Positions 6,954-15,722 of a stretch of 64,000 bases of DNA are shown in pieces. The stretch comes from Candidatus Bathyarchaeota archaeon. Its GTDB lineage: Archaea > Thermoproteota > Bathyarchaeia > Bathyarchaeales > Bathycorpusculaceae. The stretch lies in the NCBI GenBank assembly GCA_026014745.1, contig JAOZHS010000001.1, positions 806,001-870,000 on the forward strand, in the 5' to 3' direction. A model generated the notes under the pieces. The model searched no databases and was not told the DNA's origin. It saw only the letters and a list, made by a program, of their open reading frames with translations. The position numbers and the translations under genes were made by a program. Each line of letters begins with the position of its first letter. Within the stretch, counting starts at the first letter, position 1.

Positions 6954-8633
6954 ATGGTTGAAACAGCAGAAATCATTCCAACATCTACCGAGTTAGCGGA
7001 CAGTATCTACTTCGGCGGAGACATCCTGACCATGGAAGGCGAATCCCCCACCTATGTAGAGGCACTCGCGGTGAGGGAGGGCAAAATTCTTCTTCTCGGT
7101 TCCAAGTCCGATGTCGAAAAAACACATGGCGACGCAACCCGGATGGTTGATTTGGAGGGCAAAACGCTTTTGCCAGGGTTTGTGGATGGACACAGCCACA
7201 TATTTCTCTTCGTGGCGACTCTGGACTTCGCTGACCTCAACCCCCCTCCCGTAGGGTCTACCCAAAATATCCCCGATATCATACGCGCCCTCAAAGCCAA
7301 AAAGGAGGAGCTAAAACTTGGCGACGGTGATTGGGTGATTGGCTGGGGCTACGACCCCGACTTGCTCGTGGAACATCGGCATCCGACCGCCGTCGACCTC
7401 GATTCCGCTTTTCCCACTAATCCCGTGCTTTTGATACATACCTCCCTGCACATGGTTGTCGCCAACTCAGCTGCCATGGCTGCCAAAAAGGTAACAGCCC
7501 AAACCAAAGATCCGCCCGGAGGCGTCATTGTGCGTAAGCCGGGTACGCAGGAGCCAGAGGGGTTGTTTGAGGAGGCTGCAGCGCAGGTGTTCTTTTCGGA
7601 TAAGATTACGGCGCGGGAACCCGTCGAGGTGGCTGCACAGAAGCTTCAGAGGGCGCAAGCGTATTATGCAAGCCACGGCATCACCACAGCTCAGGAGGGG
7701 GCGATGACTTCTGAGCAGATGGAAGTTGCCGAGTACGCTGCTGAGCGTGGGCAGCTTTTTTTGGATTTGGTGGGTTTGGTTTTTCAGCCGTTTGCCGAAA
7801 AAAAGCTCGACACAATCCCGTGGGGGGTTTACCGTCATGGGCTGCGATATGCGGGATTGAAGCTTGTTGTAGATGGTTCTCCTCAGGGCAAAACGGCGTA
7901 TCTTAGCCAACCCTACCTGACCCCTGTGCCGGGCTGCAAAGAAAACTGCTGCGGCGCCCCCGACCTGACCCAAGACCACGTCAACGACCTGTTCTTGAAA
8001 TGTTACAAACGCAAAATCCAAGTTTACTCTCACTGCAACGGCGACGCGTCTATCGACATGATGATTGCAGGCCACCAGTACGCAATCCAACACTTACCTG
8101 ACCAAACCGTTGATCGCCGCACCGTTATTGTGCACTCCCAGATTATGCGCCCTGAACAATTGGATGCCTACTTGCGGTATGGGCTGTTTGCTTCCTTTTT
8201 CACCAATCACACTTACTATTGGGGCGATGTGCATCTAAAAAATTTGGGGGCGGAGCGCGCCTCATTTATCAGCCCAATGCATTCCGCCATAAAACTGGGC
8301 ATCCGAGTGGCTAACCACACTGACTTTACGGTGACGCCGCTGAATCAGTTGTTTGTGGTTTGGTCTGCGGTTAATCGTTTGACCCGTAGCGGTAGGGTGC
8401 TTGGTCCCGATGAACGTGTCACTGCCTTTGAGGCTTTGCAGGCTATCACCCTTGGTAGTGCGTTCATGTGTTTTGAGGAGGATAGCAAGGGTTCGCTTAG
8501 GGCGGGGAAGTTGGCTGATTTGGTGATTTTGGATCAGAATCCGCTTAAGGTGAATCCACTGGCTATCAAGGACATTCAGGTTGTGAGTACCCTTAAGGGT
8601 GGTCGGGAGGTTTTTCGACGAATTGTTGGTTGA
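6954..8633 (+). CDS. YtcJ-type amidohydrolase (metal-dependent hydrolase family 3)
   Basis: About 559 residues, a metal-dependent amidohydrolase of the YtcJ/PF07969 class. Visible landmarks: N-terminal strand domain (DSIYFGGDILTMEG), the first metal motif FVDGHSHIFL, a mid-protein GLKLVVDGSPQGKTAYL, histidines in QVYSHCNGDASID and TVIVHSQIM, and NHTDFTVTPLN near the C-terminus with the late metal Asp. The C-terminal GKLADLVILDQNPL returns to the strand domain. Substrates of this family are rarely known (N-acyl or amide compounds). A TTG at 6924 would extend it by ten residues; ATG at 6954 with GGGA just upstream is preferred. It ends before a hairpin terminator. Confidence 0.85.
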   Translation: MVETAEIIPTSTELADSIYFGGDILTMEGESPTYVEALAVREGKILLLGSKSDVEKTHGDATRMVDLEGKTLLPGFVDGHSHIFLFVATLDFADLNPPPVGSTQNIPDIIRALKAKKEELKLGDGDWVIGWGYDPDLLVEHRHPTAVDLDSAFPTNPVLLIHTSLHMVVANSAAMAAKKVTAQTKDPPGGVIVRKPGTQEPEGLFEEAAAQVFFSDKITAREPVEVAAQKLQRAQAYYASHGITTAQEGAMTSEQMEVAEYAAERGQLFLDLVGLVFQPFAEKKLDTIPWGVYRHGLRYAGLKLVVDGSPQGKTAYLSQPYLTPVPGCKENCCGAPDLTQDHVNDLFLKCYKRKIQVYSHCNGDASIDMMIAGHQYAIQHLPDQTVDRRTVIVHSQIMRPEQLDAYLRYGLFASFFTNHTYYWGDVHLKNLGAERASFISPMHSAIKLGIRVANHTDFTVTPLNQLFVVWSAVNRLTRSGRVLGPDERVTAFEALQAITLGSAFMCFEEDSKGSLRAGKLADLVILDQNPLKVNPLAIKDIQVVSTLKGGREVFRRIVG

Positions 8634-8651
8634 TTGGTTTTTTTGCTTCTC

Positions 8652-8683
8652 GGTACCTCTGAGGGGTACCCCCTCCCTTTTTT
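8652..8683. terminator. Hairpin plus T-tract between convergent genes
   Basis: GGTACC (8652-8657) and GGTACC (8665-8670) pair across a seven-base loop and are followed by CCCCTCCC and TTTTTT (8678-8683). It sits between the converging amidohydrolase and Cache-protein genes. The stem is palindromic so it could act for either strand; the T-tract favours the plus strand. Confidence 0.6.
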
Positions 8684-8702
8684 AAACTACAACTAGGCTA
8701 CC

Positions 8703-9554
8703 TTAACTTAGTGTATGAATCACTACCAGCCGCCACTCTTGTCCATAGGCGTCTACGGTTGTCCAGTAGCATTCTTTCTCTGCAGGTGTTGTGGAGCCGT
8801 TGAGGGTGAAGGTGTACTTGCCATATCCCGAGGGTGCATCTGCAACTCTGTGCCCAAGTGCCAGTAGCGAAGTGTAATCGGCATATGCAGGGTCCGTGAA
8901 CATGTTTTTCCATTGCTGGGCAGGGTCGGAATCGTAAACCATCAAGCCATCCGTTTGCATTCCGATTATTTCATAGGGTTTATCCGCGACAGCAATTGAA
9001 ATTGAGTTTTGTATCAGGGTTAGGGGGTCAAAAATCACGCTGACAACGCCGATTAATTCTTTGTCGCTGTTAAAAACTGGGGCTGCTATCGCGTTGCCCA
9101 TCATGCCTGATTGCAAGGGAATTACTGGCGTCATAACGGGGGCTATTGGTCCGTAGGGGTTTGGGTTGAGGTAGGTTTGTTCGCCCACGTTTCTGCTTTC
9201 AATGCTGCTCCAATTTGAGGGTTCAACCGCCACGATTACGTTATCCAAGTTTTCGGTTGCAGCGTTAATAATGAAAGAACTGTTAGCTGCCAACGCGCCA
9301 AGAATCGAATCCGCTTGGTCACCCACAATTCCAACCAAGGATAGCTGCTCCGAAGCATAAACCAAACTCTCTCCAATCCTGTTTAGTTCGGTGGATATGC
9401 TTGTTTGTGCTTTTGATAATGTGGCAGTCATGTCGACTCTGGTGGCATCCGCGCTGTTTGGCGCTATGTTTTGGGTAGTAAGGTAAATGTTTGCAGATAA
9501 AGATGCGATTAATATGGCTACCAGAGTGACTGTGAGTGCTCTAAATTTATCCAC
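8703..9554 (-). CDS. Membrane-anchored Cache-domain sensor without output domain
   Basis: 283 residues, GTG start with GAAGAGGAAAC upstream. One N-terminal transmembrane helix (VTLVAILIASLSANIYL) is followed by an extracellular double-Cache-like sensor domain. Typical Cache signs are the proline-rich strand TPVIPLQSGMMGNAIAAPVF, the hairpin DKELIGVVSVIFDPLTL and the late strand WTTVDAYGQEWRLVV. Cache domains bind small ligands such as amino acids or carboxylates in chemoreceptors and kinases. Here there is no HAMP, kinase or methyl-accepting region, so it may be a ligand-binding subunit acting with a separate partner. No partner is next to it. Confidence 0.75.
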   Translation of the reverse strand: MDKFRALTVTLVAILIASLSANIYLTTQNIAPNSADATRVDMTATLSKAQTSISTELNRIGESLVYASEQLSLVGIVGDQADSILGALAANSSFIINAATENLDNVIVAVEPSNWSSIESRNVGEQTYLNPNPYGPIAPVMTPVIPLQSGMMGNAIAAPVFNSDKELIGVVSVIFDPLTLIQNSISIAVADKPYEIIGMQTDGLMVYDSDPAQQWKNMFTDPAYADYTSLLALGHRVADAPSGYGKYTFTLNGSTTPAEKECYWTTVDAYGQEWRLVVIHTLS

Positions 9555-9687
9555 GGTTGCTTGTTTCCTCTTCAGGATAGTGGCGGCGTTTGCATTTAGA
9601 TTTTGCTACGTTAAACAGAACACTATGGCAGGTTGACTATTTTTTGCGTAACAGCTTTGCCAGCTTGGGCTTGGCGCTGGTGAATGC

Positions 9688-9695
9688 TTATATAA
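9688..9695 (+). promoter_or_regulatory. TATA box of cysS
   Basis: TTATATAA centred about 27 bases before a predicted transcription start near 9718. That leaves a leader of only about ten bases before the GTG start at 9727, which is normal for archaeal housekeeping genes. Confidence 0.65.
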
Positions 9696-9726
9696 TTTCG
9701 GCTCCGTAGTTGTTTCGGCTGAGAAA

Positions 9727-11145
9727 GTGACCAATACCCAAACTAACATTTGCCTTTTTAACACCCTAACCCGCCAAAAAGAACCCTTTCACCCCCTCGA
9801 AGCGGGAAAAGTCAAAATCTACACCTGCGGACCAACAGTCTACGATTACGCCCACATCGGCAACTTCCGCGCTTTCCTCTTTGAAGACCTCTTCAAACGA
9901 TGGCTCCAATACCGCGGCTACAAAGTCCTACACGTCATGAACCTCACCGACATCGACGACAAAACCATCAAAGGCAGCCAAAAACAAGGTATCCCCCTGC
10001 GGCAATTCACAGATTTCTACGTCAAAGCCTTCTTTGAAGACATTAAAGCCCTAAACGTGGAACCCGCCGATGTCTATCCCCGCGCAACCGACCACATCCC
10101 TGAAATGGTCACCATAATCAAAACCCTCCTCGCAAAGGGCATTGCATATCGAGGCGAAGACGGCTCAATTTACTTCTCAGTCTACAAATTCCCCCCATAC
10201 GGGAAACTATCTCACCTCAAAGTGGACGAACTCAAAGCAGGCGCCCGAGTCTGCCAAGACGAATACTGCAAAGAAGAAGCCCAAGACTTCGCCCTTTGGA
10301 AAGCATGGACCCCCGAAGACGGCGACGTCCATTGGGAAACTGAACTGGGCAAGGGACGCCCCGGATGGCACATTGAATGCTCCGCCATGAGCATGAAGTA
10401 TCTGGGTGAAACCTTTGATATTCACTGCGGCGGCGTCGACAACATGTTCCCCCATCACGAAAACGAAATCGCCCAATCTGAAGCTGCCACAGGCAAAAAA
10501 TTCGTCGACATCTGGATGCACAACGAGCACCTCCAAGTCGAAGGCAAAAAAATGAGCAAACGCCTCGGCAACTTCTACACACTCCGCGACCTCCTCGCAA
10601 AAGGCTACGACCCAATTGCAATACGCTACCTGTTGATGTCGACGCATTATCGGCAACAATTCAACTTCACCTTCGAAGGCTTAGACGCAGCAAAAAGCGC
10701 AGTAGAGCGGTTACGAAACTTTGTGCGGCGACTCCATGAAGCCGACGGCAAAGACAGCGACGGCAAAGTCGCAGCCTTAACCCAAAAACTCGACTCTTGC
10801 TTCGGCGACGCTATGGACGACGACCTCAACGTCTCAATAGCACTCTCATCACTGTTCGATTTTGTCCGAGAAATCAACAGCCTACTCGACGCAGGCATGG
10901 TCAGCAAAGCAGAAGCAGCCGACGTCGGCGGCAAAATGATGCAACTTGACGATGTGTTAGGCGTTATCGGCAAGGTAGAAGCCGCAGAGGCATTGCCCAG
11001 CGAGATTGATGCTTTGGTTCAGAAGCGTGAAGCCGCGCGGAAAGCAAAAAACTGGAAGGAAGCCGACGCTATCCGCGCCCAACTCAAAGCCATGGGTATC
11101 GTGCTTGAGGATACGGCGCAGGGTATCCGATGGCACAAAGAGTAA
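9727..11145 (+). CDS. cysS: Cysteinyl-tRNA synthetase
   Basis: 472 residues, class I aminoacyl-tRNA synthetase charging tRNA-Cys. Landmarks: zinc ligand and catalytic start YTCGPTVYDYAHIGNFR (HIGN variant of HIGH), GWHIECSAM with the second zinc Cys, FPHHENEIAQSEA with zinc His/Glu, and KMSKRLGN (KMSKS loop). The C-terminal helical anticodon-binding region ends with a small domain (REAARKAKNWKEADAIRAQL). GTG start at 9727. Presence of CysS means the cell need not rely on the SepRS/SepCysS route for Cys-tRNA. Length and all motifs are intact. Confidence 0.97.
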   Translation: MTNTQTNICLFNTLTRQKEPFHPLEAGKVKIYTCGPTVYDYAHIGNFRAFLFEDLFKRWLQYRGYKVLHVMNLTDIDDKTIKGSQKQGIPLRQFTDFYVKAFFEDIKALNVEPADVYPRATDHIPEMVTIIKTLLAKGIAYRGEDGSIYFSVYKFPPYGKLSHLKVDELKAGARVCQDEYCKEEAQDFALWKAWTPEDGDVHWETELGKGRPGWHIECSAMSMKYLGETFDIHCGGVDNMFPHHENEIAQSEAATGKKFVDIWMHNEHLQVEGKKMSKRLGNFYTLRDLLAKGYDPIAIRYLLMSTHYRQQFNFTFEGLDAAKSAVERLRNFVRRLHEADGKDSDGKVAALTQKLDSCFGDAMDDDLNVSIALSSLFDFVREINSLLDAGMVSKAEAADVGGKMMQLDDVLGVIGKVEAAEALPSEIDALVQKREAARKAKNWKEADAIRAQLKAMGIVLEDTAQGIRWHKE

Positions 11146-11423
11146 GCCTAAGTTTCCTCTCTTCTTGATTTTTTCTTTATGTGGGTGTCGCGGTTTCTGC
11201 GGTGCCACAAGACTGGTTGTGTGGGTGGCTGCTTTTTGGATTTGCAATGTTTTTCTGCGTCTGTCATGATGTGTTAGCAGCGTTTTTCTTCACAAGAATA
11301 CATAGAAAACCTCGATTATGCATGTGGTGACATGTGGGGTTCGCCTTAGATTTAACAAGAAATTAAGCAATCAATGCCCCCTAAAAAGAGGCTTTGCAGG
11401 GCTTAGGTTTTGCCGCTCAATTT

Positions 11424-12182
11424 TCACTCTTGTGTTGAGTATTTTTCTTTGTAGAGTCTTTCTGCGGTTTCTTTTTCGGAGGCTGTTAGTTCGCCCTCTT
11501 GCAACTGGATTTTTAGGGTGGCTTTGAAGCCTTGAGCAAGCGCGTTGGCGACGGTGTTGGGGCTGATTTTGTGCCCCAGCTCGGTTTGGATGCTGGTGAT
11601 TTTTTGTTTGGCGATGTCGGCGGCTTGCATGCAGCTCGCGCCCCTGAGTTGGAGGAGCTCGAACATGCGGGGCAAATCCACGTTGACAAGGACGGTGCCG
11701 TGTTGGAGTACCACGCCGCGGCTGACGATTTGGCTGCTCCCCGATATTTTTTTGCCCGCCACGGTAAGGTTGGGACAGTTCTTTGCGTCGCCGCTACTAA
11801 AATCGGCTGGAACCCCCAAAAGGCGGAGGGCGTCGGTTATGGCGCCGTAGATTTTGACGTAAACGGCTGGGATGTCGCTGCCTAAATCGGCGGTTTTGGC
11901 GATGACGCTGTAGGTGACTTCGCCTTCGTAGTCGTGGTAGACGGTTCCGCCGCCGCTTATGCGCCGCACCACATCCACCCCAAGTTGCGCTGCCCTTTCG
12001 AGGTAGACCCACTCTGCGGGGTTCTGATTTCTGCCCACACTCACCGCACTTGGTTGCCAGCGATAAAACCGCAACGTATTCGGGACTTCGTCGGCGATTC
12101 GGGCATTCAAAATTGCTTCGTCAATTGCCATGTTCCATGCGGCACTTTGGGTTTGGAGCGGAAGATAACGCCAAGTATCCAT
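11424..12182 (-). CDS. lplA: Lipoate-protein ligase A, catalytic domain only
   Basis: 252 residues of the BPL/LplA/LipB family. Conserved features: RFYRWQPSAVSVGRNQN, the RRISGGGTVYHD lipoyl/nucleotide loop, and the lysine motif LTVAGKKISGSSQ. It attaches lipoate to E2 or GcvH proteins. Bacterial LplA has an extra C-terminal domain of about 90 residues needed for adenylation; it is missing here, as in the two-part archaeal enzymes (Thermoplasma LplA plus LplB). No LplB-like gene is in the window. LipM-type octanoyltransferase activity is an alternative reading. The 278-base gap before it (11146-11423) holds no gene that I can support. Confidence 0.85.
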   Translation of the reverse strand: MDTWRYLPLQTQSAAWNMAIDEAILNARIADEVPNTLRFYRWQPSAVSVGRNQNPAEWVYLERAAQLGVDVVRRISGGGTVYHDYEGEVTYSVIAKTADLGSDIPAVYVKIYGAITDALRLLGVPADFSSGDAKNCPNLTVAGKKISGSSQIVSRGVVLQHGTVLVNVDLPRMFELLQLRGASCMQAADIAKQKITSIQTELGHKISPNTVANALAQGFKATLKIQLQEGELTASEKETAERLYKEKYSTQE

Positions 12183-12242
12183 AACAGCTTCACATTCTCG
12201 TTAACTGAAGATTACCATTGCCTTCAACCCTAAAAGCCTAAC

Positions 12243-12737
12243 CTACCGCTGCAATTCTTTTAGATGCGCAGTTATGGCGGCGACGTTGCCGTCAACCATT
12301 TCCAGCCACTGCTTATTTTCCGCGGTATCGAGCCCCTTGTTGACGAAGATTTCTTTCGCACGCAAAAGAGCCTCAATCGCTTGGTCAAAACATCCAAGTG
12401 CCGCCAACGCGGTGCCCTGATTCACCTGCGCCATCAACCATCTACCCGTATCCGCAGGGCAACTTTCGCCGTGTTGGTCATAGAAGATTAAGGCTTTGTT
12501 GGCGGCTGCAAACCCCTCCAAATGCTTCCCCCAGCGCCCGTACGCTCCTGATAAGCCCGCGTAGCAAGAGGCTTCAAAACGGGCTTTGTCAAATTCTGTG
12601 TCGGAGGGAAGGGACTGGCAAAGTTGCAGGGCTTTGTTGTAGCATTCAACGGAGCCTTCGTAGTTGCCTTGGTGGAAGGCGTCGTCGGCGTCTTTGAAGG
12701 CTTTTTGCATATCCCTTAGTACGTGTGCCGTTTTCAT
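12243..12737 (-). CDS. Tetratricopeptide repeat protein
   Basis: About 164 residues made of TPR-like helix pairs: DADDAFHQGNYEGSVECYNK and a second set around QVNQGTALAALGCFDQAIEA, with the typical small residue at position 8 and Ala at 20. TPR proteins are protein-protein interaction scaffolds; the partner is unknown. GTG at 12746 is an alternative start three codons upstream; ATG at 12737 is preferred. An AAATATAAC TATA-like element lies just upstream on the minus strand. It diverges from prs with about 130 bases between. Confidence 0.75.
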   Translation of the reverse strand: MKTAHVLRDMQKAFKDADDAFHQGNYEGSVECYNKALQLCQSLPSDTEFDKARFEASCYAGLSGAYGRWGKHLEGFAAANKALIFYDQHGESCPADTGRWLMAQVNQGTALAALGCFDQAIEALLRAKEIFVNKGLDTAENKQWLEMVDGNVAAITAHLKELQR

Positions 12738-12874
12738 GGTTTGCACTAAGGGCTAGTTATATTTGGGTTTTATCAAGCTTTATCGACAATTCAAGGCGGT
12801 GACCCTTTTTTTGGTTTGAGCTTAGGTAAGCCTTAAAACCTAAACGTGCATTTCTACAAAGCAGAGGAAGCAGA

Positions 12875-13756
12875 ATGAAGATTATCTCAGGTCCATCATC
12901 CAAACCCCTCGCAGAAGCCGTATCAGCCCAAACCGGCATCCCAAACATATCCGTCTCCGCCAAGATTTTCCCTGACGGCGAATCCTACGTCCGCATCGAA
13001 GGAGACGTAGCAGGCGAAGAAGTCGCAATCATCCAAACCACCTGCCCACCAATGCAGGACGGCAGACTATTCCAATTATCTTTCCTTGCTGACGCTGCGC
13101 ATCGCGCTGGCGCCAAAAAAGTCACCGCAATCGTACCCTACCTTGCGTATGCAAGGCAGGACAAAATGTTCCTCTCAGGCGAGGGCATAAGCATCGAAAC
13201 CATCTCACGCATGCTCAAAGCCGCAGGCGTAGATGACCTCCTCACAGTCAACATTCACTCCGAAGCCTCCCTCGCCACGTTCCCCTTCCCCGCCCGAACC
13301 GTCAGCGCCATCCCCCTCATCGCCAAATACTTCGTCGAGAAAGGCTGCAAAGGCGCATTCGCACTCTCACCCGACAAAGGCGCCATGTACATCGCGCAGC
13401 AAGCGCAGGCAGTGCTGGGCGGCGATGCAGGTCACCTTAACAAAACCCGCGACCGCTATACTGGTCAAACCGTGCAAACCGCCGAAGGACTCAACGTGGC
13501 GGGACAGACAGTTATTATCCTTGACGACATCATCAGCACCGGCGGCACCATCGTTGGGGCAGCAAAAATCCTCCGCGAAAAAGGCGCCAAACATGTCTAC
13601 TGCGGCTGCGTCCACGGGCTCCTAATAGGCGACGCTGAAAAACGCATCCTCGACGCGGGCGTAGAGGAAATCATTGGCACCGACAGCGTACCTGGCTCGG
13701 TGAGTAAGGTTTCTTTGGCGCCGCTGCTTAGTGAAGCTCTCAAAGGCGCAGTTTAG
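12875..13756 (+). CDS. prs: Ribose-phosphate pyrophosphokinase (PRPP synthetase)
   Basis: 293 residues. It makes PRPP from ribose 5-phosphate and ATP for nucleotide and histidine synthesis. Seen in the sequence: N-terminal GPSSKPLAEAVSAQTG, flexible-loop region VPYLAYARQDKMF, metal-binding VNIHSE and SPDKGA, and the PRPP-binding signature VIILDDIISTGGTI. Length is that of the archaeal short form (about 285-295). ATG start after a purine-rich AGAGGAAGCAG. First gene of a three-gene operon whose members overlap by one base or so (prs, Trm-G10-like, rnz). Confidence 0.95.
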   Translation: MKIISGPSSKPLAEAVSAQTGIPNISVSAKIFPDGESYVRIEGDVAGEEVAIIQTTCPPMQDGRLFQLSFLADAAHRAGAKKVTAIVPYLAYARQDKMFLSGEGISIETISRMLKAAGVDDLLTVNIHSEASLATFPFPARTVSAIPLIAKYFVEKGCKGAFALSPDKGAMYIAQQAQAVLGGDAGHLNKTRDRYTGQTVQTAEGLNVAGQTVIILDDIISTGGTIVGAAKILREKGAKHVYCGCVHGLLIGDAEKRILDAGVEEIIGTDSVPGSVSKVSLAPLLSEALKGAV

Positions 13757-14802
13757 TGCCCAAACTCTTCTTTTTACTCTCAGGCGAGAACCAGACGCTG
13801 CCTGCAGCTGAGGTCAAGGCGATTTTGGAAGCCGAAGGCTACGGCTACACTGACCCGCAGGAATTGGACCAAGTTCTTCGCTTAGAATCCGCATTCGACA
13901 GCGTAAAAGTCGTGCAGCTCCGTTCGGCTTACACGCGGGTCTGCGCACAAGAACTCTTCCTATCCGACGCCAACATGGACGCCATAACCCAAGCCGTAGC
14001 AGAAACCGATTTCGGCGCAGTACTCAAGGCAGGCGAAAGCTTTGTGGTGCGCATCAACCGCATAAAAAATTACGCCGACACCGAACTCAACACTATGACG
14101 CTGGAAGGTCAGTTGGGGAAACTGATTTTAGGCAAAGTACCTGATGCCAAAGTGGACCTCAAAAGCGCCGACAAAACTTTCCTCGGAATAATCACCAGCG
14201 AAAAGCTGATTTTAGGACTCAAACTCACCGACATCACCAGCAAAACCTTCAGCGAACGGCGTCCACGTAAAAAACCATTCTTTCACCCCTCAGCGATGCC
14301 CTCAAAGATGGCCCGATGCATGGTAAACCTCACACATGCCAAAGCCGAATCAGTGTTACTGGACCCATTCTGCGGCACTGGTACCTCGCTAATTGAGGCG
14401 ACTTTCATCGGTTGCCGCGCGGTGGGGGTGGATGCGCAGAAGCGGATGGTTGTGGGCACCAAAAAGAACCTTGCACATTTCGGTATCTCGGCGGAGGGGC
14501 TGATTTGGGGTGATTCCCGCAAAATTCCCCTAACTAAAGTGGATGCTGTAGTCACTGACCCACCCTATGGGCGTTCTTCGAGCACTTTGAAGTCAACAAC
14601 TATGCAGCTGGTCATGGACGTTTTGGCTGTGGCGCATGGCTTGCTGGGGATGGGGCAACGGATTTGTATAGCTTCCCCTAAAACATTGAATATAACGCGG
14701 CTCGGCGAAGAGTTGGGCTTTCGGCATGTGGAATCCCACTTTGCCTATGTCCATGCGACGTTGACGCGGGAGATTGCAGTATTCGAAAAGGTGCAAAACT
14801 GA
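13756..14802 (+). CDS. tRNA (guanine10-N2)-methyltransferase, Trm-G10/Trm11-like
   Basis: 348 residues. N-terminal THUMP-type RNA-binding region (about residues 1-165) and a C-terminal Rossmann methylase. Methylase motifs: LLDPFCGTGTSLIEA (SAM loop), VGVDAQKRMVVGTKKN, and the catalytic amino-methyltransferase motif VVTDPPYGRSS. This architecture matches archaeal aTrm-G10, which makes m2G/m2,2G at position 10 of tRNA. GTG start at 13756 overlaps the TAG of prs (TAGTG). Its own TGA overlaps the rnz start. Neighbouring rnz also acts on tRNA. Confidence 0.9.
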   Translation: MPKLFFLLSGENQTLPAAEVKAILEAEGYGYTDPQELDQVLRLESAFDSVKVVQLRSAYTRVCAQELFLSDANMDAITQAVAETDFGAVLKAGESFVVRINRIKNYADTELNTMTLEGQLGKLILGKVPDAKVDLKSADKTFLGIITSEKLILGLKLTDITSKTFSERRPRKKPFFHPSAMPSKMARCMVNLTHAKAESVLLDPFCGTGTSLIEATFIGCRAVGVDAQKRMVVGTKKNLAHFGISAEGLIWGDSRKIPLTKVDAVVTDPPYGRSSSTLKSTTMQLVMDVLAVAHGLLGMGQRICIASPKTLNITRLGEELGFRHVESHFAYVHATLTREIAVFEKVQN

Positions 14803-15722
14803 TGAGTATGCGTGTGGTGTTTTTGGGGACTGGCGGTGCCGTGCCTACTCTAAAACGCAGTTTGCCCTCTTTTGTAGTGGTGTGCCCCAAAGACCAGTGG
14901 ATGTTCGACTGTGGAGAAAACGTCCAGCGACAAATGCTCGCAGCAAAAGTTAGTTTTCACCGAAAAATGAAAATCTTCATCACCCATCTGCACGGTGACC
15001 ATGTTTTGGGTTTGCCTGGGCTGCTGCAGACGATGGCGCTTATGGACCGCAAAGAACCAGTCCAAATCTATGGCCCTGTCGGTCTCAAAGAATATCTGCT
15101 CTCCACCAAAAGTACGCTTAACTTTGGCTTAACCTACCCTGTAGAAATCTACACCATACTCTCGGAAGGTGTCGTTTGCGACCATAAAGAATACCTTGTT
15201 GTAGCCCAAAAATCCAACCACTCCATCGACGGCTACGCCTACGCCTTTGAGGAGAAACCGCGTCCCGGCAAATTTTATCCCAAAAAAGCCACTGCCCTTG
15301 GAGTGCCAGCGGGCGAGTTGTGGGGCAGGCTGCAGGGCGGCGAGGAAATTAAGCTTTCAGAAGGCAAAGTTGTGAAACCCTCCGACGTTATGGGTCCGCC
15401 ACGGACTGGTAGAAAAATCGTTTACACAGGCGACACCAAACCCTACGAAGCCTTTGCAGCGTTTGCGCATGGAGCGGATTTGGTGATTCATGACTGCACC
15501 TTCGACGATTCCCTTGTGGATAAAGCAGGTGTTGATGGGCATTCGACGCCTAGTCAAGCAGCGGCGCAGGCTAAAGCTGCAGATGCACAGCAGTTGGTGC
15601 TTTTTCACATCAGCGCACGGTACTCTGATGCGTCTTTGTTGTTGGAGCAGGCGAAAAAAATCTTTCCCAACACGATTCTTGCTGAGGACTTTTTGGAGTT
15701 AGAGTTGCCCCTACCCAAGTAG
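14802..15722 (+). CDS. rnz: Ribonuclease Z (tRNA 3' processing)
   Basis: 306 residues, metallo-beta-lactamase fold enzyme that removes 3' trailers from tRNA precursors. The zinc motif THLHGDHVLGLPGLL is at about residues 61-75. Other ligands are visible in IVYTGDTKPYE and a late HISARYSD region; VIHDCTFDD supplies the metal-bridging Asp. Length matches archaeal RNase Z. ATG start in the overlap TGATGAGTATG with the upstream methyltransferase gene; a second ATG two codons later (MRVVFLGTGG) is equally possible. The 3' end overlaps the convergent TIM-barrel gene by 12 bases. Confidence 0.93.
   Translation: MSMRVVFLGTGGAVPTLKRSLPSFVVVCPKDQWMFDCGENVQRQMLAAKVSFHRKMKIFITHLHGDHVLGLPGLLQTMALMDRKEPVQIYGPVGLKEYLLSTKSTLNFGLTYPVEIYTILSEGVVCDHKEYLVVAQKSNHSIDGYAYAFEEKPRPGKFYPKKATALGVPAGELWGRLQGGEEIKLSEGKVVKPSDVMGPPRTGRKIVYTGDTKPYEAFAAFAHGADLVIHDCTFDDSLVDKAGVDGHSTPSQAAAQAKAADAQQLVLFHISARYSDASLLLEQAKKIFPNTILAEDFLELELPLPK

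Noticed and set aside
10207-10659. 150-aa minus-strand frame inside cysS
   Set aside because: Shadow of the conserved cysS coding sequence; composition follows from the C-rich codon bias of the real strand.
10957-11247. 96-aa minus-strand frame over the cysS 3' end
   Set aside because: It overlaps the conserved C-terminal domain of cysS and has no start signals; nothing else in 11146-11423 could be supported.
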